The position numbers were made by a program, and so were the translations under genes. Of a DNA stretch of 64,000 nt, positions 1 to 11,426 are shown piece by piece (position 1 is the stretch's first letter; each line of letters starts with the position of its first letter). Location: contig RPFO01001081.1 in assembly GCA_009746045.1 (NCBI GenBank), forward strand, positions 50,448 to 114,447. Direction: 5' to 3'. The notes below the pieces were generated by a model, which saw nothing but the letters and a program-made list of their open reading frames with translations, did no database searches and was not told where the DNA came from. The stretch is from Mesostigma viride. Lineage: Eukaryota; Streptophyta; Mesostigmatophyceae; Mesostigmatales; Mesostigmataceae.

Positions 1-290
1 TCGTAGTCCCTCCTTTACTCTTGATGTATGGGACTCCGGCATGCCATCGGTTTCTAAAGGATTATATTGCATCAATGACAAAGTCCTTGTAGGCGTGCGC
101 TTGCACGCCATGCAAGGTGAGCTCATGCTTGCTGAGCTCACGCAGTTGTCCTCAACTTCTCAGTTTTCTCCAAGTTAATCATGCCAATATTACATTGAAT
201 AAAGGTGCATCATTCATTGTTTGGGCCTAAACTGACTTGTTGTCGGTTCAGCCCTTGTGTTTTTTACCACTTTTGTGCTCGTCGTGGTGT
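1..290. other. No gene recognised
   Basis: Mixed-composition sequence. I see no coding region with a recognisable motif, no RNA gene and no clear repeat here. Confidence 0.4.
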
Positions 291-590
291 TCTTTTTACC
301 ACTTCAGCCACTTTTTATCACTTTTTACCACTTTTACTGCTTTTTACTGCTTTTTACTGCTTTTTACCACCATTTTCCACCTTTTACCACTTTTACCACC
401 TCCGTTAGGTGGTAAAAGTGGTAAAAGGTGGTATTTTTTACTGCTTTTTACTGCTTTTTACTGCTTTTTACTGCTTTTTACTGCTTTTTACTGCTTTTTA
501 CTGCTTTTTACTGCTTTTTACTGCTTTTTACTGCTTTTTGGTGGTAAAAAGTGGTCAAAAGTGGTAAAAGTGGTATTTTTTACCACCAAC
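291..590. repeat. TTTTTACTGC 10-bp array with inverted GGTGGTAAAA blocks
   Basis: A tandem array of TTTTTACTGC/TTTTTACCAC units (about 294-390 and 433-537) is followed in each case by purine-rich blocks of the type GGTGGTAAAAGTGG (about 404-432 and 538-575). These blocks are reverse complements of the TTTTTACCAC units, so the region can fold into hairpins. Apparent Phe/Tyr/Leu-rich reading frames through it are repeat translations, not genes. Confidence 0.85.
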
Positions 591-1504
591 GAGTTCCTAG
601 TGTGAGAACAGAACCGTCACGTCCCAGATCTTATTCACAAATTGTATTATATAGCTCTTTCTCACTAGGTACAGTAACCTCACCAGTTTAGGTAAAGTCA
701 GATGAGGCGTTTGGAATAGAGGAGAGCCAGGTCGTTACAATGGTAGCGGAGATATTTTAGGTGAACGCGACGAAGTTCCCTTGCCACGGTCACCTTATAC
801 GCCAGAGACCGTCCAAGGCCGGGGTGCCGGAGAAGACACGCTCTTGACAGGTAAAGGGCGGGTCGCCTGCAAGCTAGCTGGGTAGTGCTGCATGCCCGAT
901 TCGCCCGGGACACGCCCTGCATGCCTAGAAGTTAGACCTGCTCAAAGCGGATGAACTCCTCACGTAGCTAGCTTCCTTTTCCTTTTCCTCCTGTGTGTTC
1001 ATTTCCTTGCTGAGTGCTGTTTGACGTTAGATAGTGGGTTAGTTAGACGGTTCAATCGTGCTGGTTAGGGAGACGATTAGCGTCTCGTTAGACTACACCT
1101 CTTTTCCGTGCATGCTGCTGCGTTTCTTTAGATGATTTCTCGTGCAGAACCTTGAGCCGGCTGCTCACATACCAATCGGTGCTGGATTCCTGGTCTACTT
1201 TCTGGATTCTGCTTTCAGATCCGGCAACGACAGCCGATCCTACACCTCCTGTAACGTCTAGTTCCACAGTTTCGCCTCGACCAGGTACGTTACCATGCAG
1301 GGTGCTGGGCTACATCGTTTTTCCAACCGTCCTCTCTCCGGCAGCTCCTCTATAGTAGTAATAATAGCCGTGCAAAATACTATGCTGTCATCACTTGGTG
1401 AGCTAATAATGCTCATTTTATCTATGACTAACCTGCTTCAAGCGGAGGTTTTTTTAGGGTATTATTTTTATTTAAATAAAATTATACTATTAATATTTTT
1501 GAAT
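591..1504. other. No gene recognised; AT-rich edge at 1,440-1,504
   Basis: I see no protein motif or RNA gene. The last 60 bases are very AT-rich and mark where homology to the neighbouring LINE reverse transcriptase stops, so this may be the edge of an insertion or deletion. Confidence 0.4.
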
Positions 1505-2886
1505 CTCCGTTTCCGCCCCGCTGGCTGCATGCCAGAAATGGTTGGCGACCTGCAGGCCCCTGGTTCCCTACCCACAATGCGAGCAAACCGCTTGCGCGCC
1601 TGAATCATTACGTATTCGACCACAATAATGAACAGGTAGGGCGAGAGCACGCAGCCCTGCCACACACCCTTCTGTAAAGGGCATGGTGGCGTGGTCCCGT
1701 AGGAAGTGCGCACCGAGGTGGTGGACCCTTCATATACAGGTTGCGGATTACAGCAATAAGGGGGAGGGGGATCCCGAGCAGTCTGAGAGAGGATGTCCCA
1801 CAGCGCAGGCCAGAAAACCGAATCGAATTAAGGCTTTTATGAAGTCGATCCACCAGCACAAGGTGCAGAGGGGACTCACCATGCAGGCTGATGGCGGTGC
1901 AGTTCTTCCACACTGATTAGGCGGCGAGTAGCGAAGAGCGCCTGTACTGTGTTGCGGCCTGCACGGAAGCCGTGCTGAGTCTCGCTGAGGTGGCCGTTCT
2001 GCAGGGCAGTGCGCAGGCAGTTCAGGATGAGCCGCATGAGAACTAGCTTGAGGGGGGCACTTTGGATGCACACCCCTCTGTAGTAGTTGCCGGGGTCGGC
2101 GGGCGACCCCTTGTTCTTGCACAGCATCGTGCGAAAACTGTGTTGCCAGGCCGCTGGGGGCGGTTGCGGCGACAGCAGAATGCGATTGCAGATATCCCGG
2201 AAGAGCTGCATGGCACCAGTGTCCTCAAACTTGGCGGCGGGTTTCACGACCGCGGCCGGAATCTCGTCGGAGCCTGTGGCTGCATCGTAACGCAGGCGCT
2301 GGACCGCCTCCGTGACCTCGTGGGAGGTGAAAGGCCGGAGGCATGTCTGACGGGTCCCCGAGCGGGCCGGCCAGTAGGGCCGGGGACTAGGTAGTCCGCG
2401 CCTCTGACCCGGGCGGGGCCGGGGGCCCGGCTGGGCCGCCTGCCAGGGCAGGCGGCCTGGCGGGCAGCGGCTCAGGCTGGGAGCAAGGGCGGGGGCGGCG
2501 CAGCTGCCCAGGACGTCTGCAGTGGCGGCCCAGGTGCGGAGCCACTTGGTCAGGGCCCCGGGTACGTCGTGGCGGTGGGGTCGGCCGAGGCCGTCTGGGT
2601 GCCCGAGGCGCTTGTACCAGAACCAGGCTCCCTTGCTGTCATTCTTCTGCAGGCAGGAGAGAAGGTCCTCGGCCATCAACTGAGCGTCGGCCTTTTCGGC
2701 TTGCTCGTAGGCGACCCGCAGAGCCGCTTCAATGCAGGCCAGGCTTGGCGATCGGGTACCTGTTGCGGCGAAGCAGCTGCCTGGCGGCGACCACTGTCGG
2801 CGCTTAATTGGCGGTGGACAGCGAGCTGTCAGCGCGGGGAAAAGGAGGGGAGGGTGCAGGCGGCCAGGCGGTACTTGGCATCCCAT
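1505..2886 (-). pseudogene. LINE (non-LTR retrotransposon) reverse transcriptase, frameshifted and truncated
   Basis: Read leftwards from 2,886, the translation shows the usual start of a LINE RT domain: a segment ending DAATGSDEIPAAVVK, then CKNKGSPADPGNYRG-like and HGFRAGRNT-like motifs (about 2,240-1,930). The frame is then lost. A second frame carries GIPLPLIAVIRNLY (about 1,790-1,740). A third carries GVWQGCVLSPYLFIIVVEY (about 1,680-1,620), the RT block before the catalytic YADD motif. YADD itself is missing, because homology ends at an AT-rich edge near 1,505. At least two frameshifts plus this truncation make it inactive. No endonuclease domain was seen upstream. The RT identification is firm; the clade is not assigned. 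Confidence 0.85.
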
Positions 2887-3061
2887 ATTTATGTCCCTGA
2901 TCGAGGATTTATGCTCATGTGCGCGCGGGAAGAAGGGTCGTTCGAGAGACGTGTATTAATAAATAAAAAGTTGTCTAATTGATGTCATGATTGTCACATC
3001 GATGTTCTTTGAGGATTTATGCGACACGCATGCTGCATTGTCACAGCATGACTAAATCCAT

Positions 3062-4350
3062 AAAGCCACGAGCGGACATGGCTGACGGCGGAGCTCAGAA
3101 CTTTTGCGTCTGAGCCCCGAATGCAGTCAGATCACTTGCAACCGATGCGTCTTTTCTAGGCGCATCTGCTACTATCATCGGTTACAGCTGCAACGCAGTA
3201 TTGTGACCAGCCTGGCAGCAGCTATTACGCAAAGCATATATGACGAGCAAACGCTCATCTACGCAACGCACCCTGGCGGATGCGTTAAGCAATGAAAATA
3301 GGTCTGCAGCTCTGGCTGCAGCTTCGCCCTCAGGTCCGGAAGGCAGCGGTGACACTAGTCGCGCACTGGTGATCGCCCGGCAGCCCACCGGGCTTGCCTC
3401 GCCGTCTGCATCGCCTGAGCCTAAGCCGGCAGTCGCCCTGCCGAGCCGCATGGGGACGAGATCGCCTTTGACATCCACGCACCTGGCTACTGGACTCGCC
3501 GCCCCGGCAGGAGCCTTCATGGAAGACGTGTTTTTCGGCACGCACGCCTCGCTTGTAGCCCTGTGCTCGCACCTCATTTCCCACAACCGCGGCCGCTGGC
3601 CAGGTGGCCAGCCTGCCGACCCCCGGCCGCCGAGGATCTCCCAAGAGTTCTCTGAATAAATCGCCGGCCCCAAGCTCCAACGCTTCGCCCTCTGCTCCCT
3701 CCTCGGGCGCTTCGACGCCGAGATCTGGGCTTCCCCAATCCCCACCTTCCCCACCGAAGCCATCATCCGCACCCTCCTTAATTAAGGAAGCTTTCGAGCA
3801 GCACGTGACCCCCCTTGCCACAGATGTGGCGGCAATGGGCGGCATGCTGGCTGCTGAGCTCCCTCACATTTCCACCACCGTCACCTCCCGCCTCCACCCT
3901 CCTCGGCGCCTCCACCTCCACTGCCCGACCTCCACCTCCACCACCGCCCTCAAGGCCCAGCTTCTCGACATCGACCAGCGCCTAAAGGACACCACCATTA
4001 TTAGCCATCGAGTGCATGCAGAACACCGCCGGCATCACCGCCCAGGCGGTGAGGGACATCGCCACCAAGCCAGCCCCCGCTAGCTGGCCCAGGCGACGAC
4101 GCCCCTCCCACCCAGACCTGGGCGGACCTGCTCAAGCACCACGCCACCTCCACCACCTCCACCATCGCGGCACAGCTTAAGCAACAAGCCCCGTCTGACC
4201 TCCGCGAGGAGGCCGACCGCACCCTGCGTAGCCACCATGTCATCGTCAAGCACTTCGACCAGCCGGCAGGTGAGACCTCCACGAGCCTTCTCACGGCATT
4301 TCAGTAAGCGCGACATTTTTGCCCCCATGCTACTCACTCTGGTGAGCTGC
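3062..4350 (+). pseudogene. LINE ORF1-like element, copy I, 5' part
   Basis: This is the 5' part of a repeat whose second copy lies on the - strand at 17,379-18,680. The shared leader (CATGGCTGACGGCGGAG at about 3,077) is followed by a reading frame starting MTSKRSSTQRTLADAL at 3,240. It then needs frame changes near 3,600 and 4,020. The Ser/Pro-rich N-terminal part is followed by a helical segment (EQHVTPLATDVAAMGG; QLLDIDQRL). The copy stops at 4,350, exactly where the 10.1-kb transposon begins, and resumes at 14,460. The C-terminal motif in the resumed part (RKKLSETRFTLDDDL...) resembles ORF1 proteins of L1-type LINEs. That assignment is an inference; no RT is attached to this copy. Confidence 0.7.
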
Positions 4351-4385
4351 GAGGGGATTCATAGGTGTTTGCTCAATTTCACAAG
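4351..4385 (+). repeat. Left terminal inverted repeat of the 10.1-kb transposon
   Basis: It begins GAGGGGATTCATAGGTG and includes GCTCAATTTCACAA, shared in reverse complement with 14,425-14,459. The flanking TGC at 4,348-4,350 is the target duplication. Confidence 0.9.
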
Positions 4386-4431
4386 TCTTCAAATGAGTAA
4401 AAAAAAAATCTTTCAGATCTGAGGGTACCTA

Positions 4432-4800
4432 AAGCTGGACTGTTGCAGGCAGCCTGTAGACCATGAAAATAGACCACCCACGAAAATTGGGCTCATTCTG
4501 AGCTCAAATGGTGACATGTGACAGCATATATGTGCAGTTTTTCGTCATTTTCCCCCTTTACTTACATGAAACAAATATGAATAGTGGACAAATGAACTCA
4601 TTTCAGGCTGGATTCTTGCAGGCAGCATGTATACCATGAAAATAGACCACCCACAAAAATTGGGCTCATTCTGAGCTCAAATGGTGACATGTGACAGCAT
4701 ACATGTGCAGTTTTTCGTCATTTTCTCGGTTAACTTACATGAAACAAATATGAATAGTGAACAAATGAACGAATATCAAGTTGGATTCTTGCAGGCAGCA
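4432..4800. repeat. Left subterminal tandem repeats (about 175 bp)
   Basis: Two near-identical units (about 4,432-4,606 and 4,607-4,778) and the start of a third share GCAGGCAGC..., AATTGGGCTCATTCTGAGCTC and a GTGACATGTGACAGCAT core. They occur in reverse complement at 14,125-14,361. Mirror-image subterminal repeats at both ends are typical of transposase-binding arrays; that function is inferred. Confidence 0.85.
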
Positions 4801-5058
4801 TTTAGAAAATGCACATTGCCAGCTTTTACGTCATATCCCATTGAAAAAAAATAGATGAGCCATGAGCCATGAAACCTGTTCACCCAAATATGGTTTTATC
4901 CCATTTGATATATGTTCTACCAATTGTAAGGACATGTAATAAACCTATGAACCAAGGTCATAAGACACGGAATGTGTTGATCACAAGGCTGCTAGCCGCA
5001 AAGCATGCACCGAGAAGGTAGGGCAGCCATGAAAAATTAAAAGCCACATGCGGCAAGG
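4801..5058. other. Interior spacer of the transposon, 3' of the transposase
   Basis: AT-rich, with no coding motif. It probably holds the 3' untranslated region of the - strand transposase gene. Confidence 0.4.
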
Positions 5059-6225
5059 CTAGTCATCAGAGTCTGAATCAGGAATGATGGGAGGCCGGCG
5101 CTTGTGGCGCGGGGTGGCCTTGGCTTGCTTCATTGCCGTGGACCGCTGGGCGACCTGCTTGCGAATGCACTCAGTAATGTCCGCCTTCCCTCGCGCAATG
5201 CTCGCAGGTGGAAGATTTGGCATGCAACTGCACACCGGGGCATGCGCAAAGCGCAGCCTGCACCTCATCAAATCCCACTATTTCATCGTCGCCATCGGAG
5301 TATAGCAGATGGGCCATGTCGTGCTCCTTACTAAAGGCCGTCACATGGCCATGATACCGCTTCTCCCCCGAGTTGGGGCCCGAAAATATCTTGCATACCA
5401 GGGTCCCCACCAACCATTCCGGCTCTGGCACGTCCATGACACGCGATTTGAAAAGTCCCACCGCCGTCTTCTCCGCCATCGCCGGGGTTCCGTACCCATC
5501 CCACTGAATCCAGTCGAGCGAGAGCCCAACAACAGCATCCTTCGTGTGCTGCGTCAATGTGCCACTGCTTGTCAAGCCCACCCGGCGCACCTTGCCCCCC
5601 CCGCACGCCACGAAGACAAGACGATTGTGCTTGCCTTCACTGAAAATGTGTGGGTACCTGTCCTTGTGGCGGCGGGCAGGGGGAAAATATGGGCCGAGCT
5701 CGGGCTGAAGGGCGAAAACCGCGTTGTGTACGAGTGCGAGCCGTAGCACTCAAGTTCAACCACGGCGTCTGGCGATAAGTCGCCGGTGATGTTGCGGGCC
5801 ACCGCGTACAGCAAAGGAGTGAAAGGCATTAGGGGGCTGCACAGAAGATCGCAGCCGTCCTTTAGCCCCGGATGTTGACACATCACCGGCTTCCCCACCT
5901 CGATGCCCTCCCATGCTGCAGCGGATGCTTGCTTTAGCGCTACCGCTGCATCCTCTGCGCGTCGCACAGCAGCGGGCCGCCCCGCGTGGACAACGGGGTC
6001 AACCAGCGGCACGAAGCAACGAGCACCCTCCAATGCTAGACGCGTTTCCGCATCCAGGTCAGTGGTGGCACTCGGGCCTGCTCCGCTCTGATTGGGTCGC
6101 CGCAGCGCCTGGATTTCCGCTCTAGTTGGCCACTTGGGGGGCTGCCATTCAGCAGGCACGGTGGCCACACCAGTTGGAACAAGAGGCCAGAAGGCCTCCC
6201 ACTTGTCCATGCCCTCCTTCTTTAA
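5059..6225 (-). pseudogene. Transposase C-terminal part (Tudor-like region, acidic tail)
   Basis: This continues the transposase after the nested TTAA element. It opens LKKEGMDKWEAFWPLVP, in frame with the sequence on the far side of the insertion. Near 5,750 the frame breaks; a second frame continues VLRLALVHNAVFALQPELG. It includes a segment about 5,390-5,260 (GTLVCKIFSGPNSGEKRYHG... LLYSDGDDEIV) that looks like a Tudor/chromo-like beta barrel, as seen in algal transposon proteins. Near 5,200 the frame either ends or shifts again to a basic stretch and the acidic tail PPIIPDSDSDD, stopping at 5,059. One or two indels mean that no full-length product is expected. Confidence 0.65.
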
Positions 6226-7925
6226 CCCCTAAATGGTCTGGCTGCCGATTTTCCGCCTAAAACTGAGTTACAGCCGACACGTCGGCCCCTTCTCGGGGGA
6301 CCAAATGCCGCGAAAACTATTGAGAATTAGGAAAAGTTTAGCTGAGAAGATCGAAAGTTTATAATTTTCCTCACAGCATGGTACTAGGGTTTGCATACTT
6401 CTGACAAAGTTATAGAGGTGTTCTGGCCGGTCAAAGTACAAGGGGTCAGGGTACTTTTTCACGTAGAACGTGCATTCCGGAAAACGACGACCTGGCCATG
6501 GCGGCTTGCGCACACGCATGGCATTTACGTTTTCGTTCGAATTTTCTGACCAAACTCAGTAATTTGATTTTATACGTCCTAAAGATGATACAGGCCAATT
6601 TTTGGTTCGCGGGAATGCCATTTGATAGGTGTCGGCAGCGTTCTTGCTGGAAAAAACTGCGATCAGGCCGGACGATAGAAACGTTGACAGCAATAACTTT
6701 CCGGCGTATTTTAAAGGATAAATCGGTTTCTTTGTACTTTTTATGATGATTTGTAGTCGTAAACGTGCAAGGGTGGCCAGAAATCGTCGAATCTAGCGAC
6801 CATGCTGCACAACTTTGGTGTGCCGAAATGCGCCATTTTGCGGCCACCGCCTGGGCCAAGGTAATGCCAGCCATGCCAGGTAAAGCTGAGTTATCGTTTT
6901 CTTGTCGATGTTTGACGTTTATATATACGTTCTAGCTTGTGTAGCACATTCTTTCTTCATTATTCATGCTCTTTCTTGACCATGGCCTGGCCCCTTCCTA
7001 AAACACCACTCTTAGATGCTTCCCTCAGTCAGTTGACCTGCCATAGTGTGATGGTGATAAGTTTTAGAGGCTGTGTGGGTTTGAATACCTCCATATATGT
7101 TTGTTATACATTTCCCACACACATATTGCATGAGTGTGAGGCAGTTGGCTGGTCTCTGTGGCATCATCAAGCATGTACCCGGTGAGTAGAAGCTTCCCAT
7201 TGTCAGCATGTGCCACCAGGTGTGCTGGCCATCACCTGGCAAGCTATAGCAGCTTAGGCCTAGTTTATCCTTGCTAGGGCAAGCTGAAATAGGCTTAAAA
7301 TCACTAGTTTGTTGGTGGCTGCCTCCTAGAATGCATGCCTTGCGTAGGGTATCCGTACCACGTTACCTACGTGCATGGACAAGGTGGCACCTGCACATAG
7401 GTGCCATGTAAGGGCAGTGTGATGATGCAGTTATGTTTCCCCATCATTGTGGAAGGGAAATGTATTGTGTGGCATGGTTGGGGGACATTTTTAGTAGGTA
7501 TTAGTAGGTAGTATGCCCACCCCTACCCCTTTGGTTGCTTTTTACCAACCGTACCCCTATGGGCTGTACTGGGTGTAACTGCTGGTATACCCACCCAAAT
7601 GATGACCCCAATGGCTCAAACTGTTCAGCAACTAATTGTTTATCATCCCTGAAGTGGTAGGTGCCTAGCTCTTACAACATAATTCAAAATGCACATTCTA
7701 CCAAAAATGAAAACGCTCGTCTTGACCCCCCTGACTTTGACGGCAGTTATACATGGCCTACCCTGCATATATGTAAGGTTGTGATATACCAACCCGAAGG
7801 GCAACTCATGGACATGCTTGGCCCCCAAGGACAGCCATTGGATATGGGTGGGTTGGATGGCATCTGGTTTGCAAAATTGTGAAGTTACAGCCGATGCATC
7901 GGCAGTATTTCTGCCCATTTAGGGG
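6226..7925. mobile_element. TTAA-flanked 1.7-kb non-autonomous DNA transposon (element A)
   Basis: The sequence between two TTAA sites (6,222-6,225 and 7,926-7,929) starts CCCCTAAATGG and ends CCATTTAGGGG, a perfect 11-bp inverted repeat. TTAA duplications are characteristic of piggyBac and Kolobok superfamilies. No transposase-like coding region is visible, so it would depend on a transposase supplied elsewhere. It lies inside the transposase of the 10.1-kb element. Removing it with one TTAA restores the frame across the joint (AQY then LKKEGMDKW). The core 6,618-7,391 is shared with element D (21,824-22,591). Each end also has a GTTACAGCCGA...TCGGC hairpin in direct orientation. Confidence 0.88.
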
Positions 7926-9432
7926 TTAAATACTGCGCGTATCCTCCAGCCATCAAGCCCTTGATCTTTCTCTGGATTCCTGGCATCTTGCCCTCCAGGA
8001 AGTCCAAATCCAAGCCTGCTAGCGAGGGCACCGTCCCAAGTGCGCGCTCCACCTTCTCCCCGTCCACCACCAATACCCCATACAACTCCTTGCCGTCGTG
8101 TTCCCTAGTCCACAGCGGGTGCTCGCCGTCGGCGCCGTCCGGCCTCCACTCGAGCAAGTCATGGAATTTATACCACAAGTAGACTTCCCCGTCCGCAGCA
8201 CGCCGCAACATCAGATGGTGAACCTTGCAGGACTTTGTGTTTTTTTCTGCCTCCCCCGTCAGCGGGTTTTCCACCCAATCCGTTGACATCGCCCAGTTCG
8301 CGAGCTCCGGCTCTTTCAAGAGCATGATCGAGCCACGCAGCGATGTTGTAGTAGGCGGCGCCCATGGTCCAGCAGACCGTGCCTGCGGGCGTGGTGCGAC
8401 CCAGGTCCGACGTGTCCGAACGCCGAAACGCGGCAACGACCGCTTCCCCATACTCCTCCACTGTGTGCCACACCGCACCCTTCAGTGCGTTGGCCCCCAG
8501 CTTGAAGTACCCCCAAACTTGTCCGAATTTCTGATCGATGTCGAGATGGGTGTGCCCCCTTGGCAGGCGATGAATCTCGACACGCGCGAACAAGCCCGAC
8601 GCCACCAGCCACCACGCCCACAGCAGCACCGTGTCGTTGCGATTTTCAGATCCCCCGTCGAGTTGCAGGTGGAGGGTATCAGGCATCGGCAGCCCCTTCC
8701 CCTCCCAAGGCTTGGCCTTGATGAGCTCACAGAGCACCCACATGAGCAGCGTGACGGTGATGCCCCCCGACTGATCTGCCACAGCCACCCAGGGGAGCAC
8801 CTGGAAGAAACAAGTTTTCCACCCGTGGGCTGCGACACAAAAGAGAGAGAAACGAAACAATGTGTTTATTCCGTTTTCCCAACCCTCGTGTTTCGCGCAC
8901 ATGTGCGGCACGTATGACTTGTTGCTGTCGATCTTATCGCACGCAAGGGATATGATCTGCCAATCCACACCCTCACGGCGGCGCTTCCAAAACTCGCGCC
9001 GCGCAACTCGCACGGCAGCCAGGTGGCGATTCCGCTCCAGGGTGATGCGCTCCAGCTGCTCCCGATTGGTTCCCGCTGCCGCACGGAGGGTACGGTACAG
9101 CACACAGTGCCCACAAATCCCCACATTGCGCCGGTTTTTCTGCATCTCTATTTTCAAGCCGTCGCTGTATTTGCCCTCGCAGACGTCGTTCCACAGAATG
9201 GTGAAGGCCGTGTACTTGTACATCATTTTCGACTCCGTTGGGTTGCCCCATACCGCGATGCAATCCATACAATACTGCTGCTCCCACAGGTTTTTCAAGT
9301 TCTCTTTCTCTAGCAGCAATACATTGTCGCGTGTGGGATCGCGGCAGCCATTCGTCTGCACGTATGCCGCAATCCAGTCCACAGCCCATTCTTTACGCTG
9401 TTGCACAACACTCGGCTCGCGTTTGCCAGCGC
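7926..9432 (-). pseudogene. Transposase catalytic part, DUF7869-like (DDE-type)
   Basis: This is the second exon of the - strand transposase. The acceptor CAG at 9,433-9,435 joins in phase to the donor after 9,844. About 8,680-8,540 encodes HLQLDGGSENRND... and LPRGHTHLDIDQKFG, the D-x-G-x-E-N and G-H-T-H-x-D-I-D signatures of DUF7869 proteins of fungi, algae and animals, an RNase H-fold DDE-like family. An upstream segment carries KNLWEQQYCMDCIAVWGNP. A 54-nt in-frame stretch at about 8,827-8,880 has GT...CTTTTGTGTCGCAG boundaries and could be a short intron. Near 8,325 the frame shifts by one before KEPELANWAMSTDWVENPL. The exon is cut at 7,926 by element A. Originally probably active, now decayed. 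Confidence 0.75.
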
Positions 9433-9576
9433 CTGCATTGCACAAGGCACACATCACATGGACAAGTTTACCAACAGAGGCATGAAGAATATAAGTTATC
9501 CATGCAGGGTCATCCTCAACATGCACACGCGAGAGCAACATCAGGTATTAAACATAGTAATGAAACAACAATAAAT

Positions 9577-9745
9577 GTGCCTGGCAAGCCAAAAAAAAAT
9601 TTTTCCCCTCGCGGGGGGCGCTGGAAAACGGCAAAGGCAAAGCGGAGCCCGCCGAAAGGGGGGGGTTTTGCGGGCTCCGCTTTGCCTTTGCCGTTTTCCA
9701 GCGCCCCCCGCGAGGGGAAAATTTTTTTTTTGGCTTGCCAGGCAC
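9577..9745. mobile_element. 169-bp perfect-armed foldback (MITE-like hairpin)
   Basis: It begins GTGCCTGGCAAGCC and ends GGCTTGCCAGGCAC. The arms are near-perfect reverse complements for about 75 bp, around a small G-rich loop. It sits in the intron between exons 9,844 and 9,432 of the transposase. No clear target duplication is seen. Near-identical arms suggest a recent arrival. Confidence 0.88.
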
Positions 9746-9843
9746 AGTAGCATTTCTCATATACAGATTTCTCAAAACAGGGCAGCAATAAGGTGAATTG
9801 CATCCAAAAGGAGGAAGGGCAGAACGATAGCATGTCTTCTTAC

Positions 9844-10552
9844 CGTGAGAGATTCCTGGTATTTCACACCCCACGGCGTCGAGGGTGTCCGCCTCCCAGA
9901 CTTCGTGATCAAGCTTGCAGGCCGCCTTGGCGACGGCCATGTATGTCCTCCACGTGGAGTGGGCGATGCCAAACATGCGTCGTATCGCATGGTGGCACCC
10001 CTCCACGTGGTGCCGTCGCCCATGCACCAGCACCTCCGCCACAACCGGCACCGAGCATTCGTATTTCCCATGGTGTCGGCCAAACTCTGGCAAGGTGACT
10101 GTCACATGCTCCAGGCCGGCAGCGACAAAGAGCCCCACCACCAGCTGCCGGCGTTCATTGCAGGACAGCCCCCAATATTTGCTACGTGCCGCCTCCCATA
10201 TTACAAAGGATGACAGGGGGCTCTGGGGATCTTGTATGCATCTATGTTTACAACACCGCCCGCGCAGCTCTGCCGCGATCACATGGGCATTACAGGCGTA
10301 TTTCAGTACTGTTGTTGCTGATGATTTGAATCCTGCTGTGCGGCACCCACCACCTACATCATCATCGTCATCACTGCCGATATCCAGATGGTCGACCTGA
10401 TCGTCATGATCAACGTCTACTACGACGTTGTAGGCCTCGTACAAGGGGAATCGACGCTGCCTGGGCATCAATTCCCCTTGTACGAGACAGGCCCCTGGTG
10501 GTCGGGACGTAAGAGCAGCAACACCAAAACGGCAACGAACATTCTCCAGCAA
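9844..10552 (-). pseudogene. Transposase N-terminal exon
   Basis: This is the first visible coding part of the - strand transposase, given from the Met codon at 10,552; the true start is not proven. It encodes an Asp-rich stretch (DIGSDDDDDVGGG) and then CCKHRCIQDP...YWGLSCNERRQLVVGLFVAAG. A later segment (EGCHHAIRRMFGIAHSTWRTYMAVAKAACK) matches the usual N-terminal region of DUF7869 proteins (C-K-x-R-C, W-x-L-S-x-N-E-R-R, then a C-x-x-x-F-G-I-x-x-x-T segment). The exon ends ATCTCTCACG followed by a GTAAGA donor at 9,843. Phase 1 at this donor matches the acceptor at 9,432 (H, then GAGKREPSV). Confidence 0.75.
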
Positions 10553-11426
10553 GCTGCCTCATCCCCGGCTAAAACAGGGGGCCTGGGGCAAGGGTCTTCT
10601 TCAATTTCCAACGACATCCAATTCCAGCGCCCCCCACCATATTCGTCACGGCGCCTCCAATAGTCTGAACCTTCACGACCGCCCATGGCAGCTCTCGCAA
10701 TTATGTTGGCACGCCTCTCCCAATTATGCCTCTCCTGCCTCGTTTGTGGCTCGATCTTCCGCTGACTCAGCGCGGCGCATGAGAGTTCCATTCAGAATTC
10801 ATTCACCGACCCCCAACACTGACCGTACAGCCAGAACAAACGAAAAGGTCTTGCATTCTCAATGAAAATGGGCTGTAACGGCATTCCATTGAGAATTCCA
10901 TTCAGAACTCATTCACCGACCCCCAACACTGACCGTACAGCCTGACTGCCCGTCCAGTCTGAACATACGAAAAGGACTTGAATTTCCTTGCTAACACCAG
11001 CAGGTCGGTCTCGGCAATTCATCTTGCATTCACTGGAATTCACTCATCGAAGCCCCGAGACTGCCCGTCCAGTCTGAACATACGAAAAGGACGAATTTCC
11101 TTGCTAACAGGTCGGTCTCGGCAATTCATCTTGCATTCACTGGAATTCATTCATCGAAGACCCGAGACTGCCCGTCCAGTCTGAACTTCATACTACCGTT
11201 GTACGAAATTCAGACTGCACGAACCTCGAGGATTGTCAATGAATGCCCATGATTTTTGAATGAACAAAGCACACTGACCGCCGTGTTTGCGCGCGCGCGG
11301 GTGGAGGTGCGTGCACTAGTCTGCCAAGAAAACACTGCAGGGCATGCGCGCACGAACACAACGAGAACGTGCCAGCCTATGACGTCGTCGACGATGAAGT
11401 TCGTCGTCCGCTAAATTGTAGGGGAT
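10553..11426. promoter_or_regulatory. Divergent intergenic region with direct repeats
   Basis: The spacer between the two divergent transposon genes presumably holds both promoters. Tandem motifs are visible: CATTCACCGACCCCCAACAC at about 10,799 and 10,912, and CTGCCCGTCCAGTCTGAAC at about 10,945, 11,062 and 11,168, with GGTCGGTCTCGGCAATTCA between. Shared repeats could co-regulate both genes; this is inferred from position only. Confidence 0.55.
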
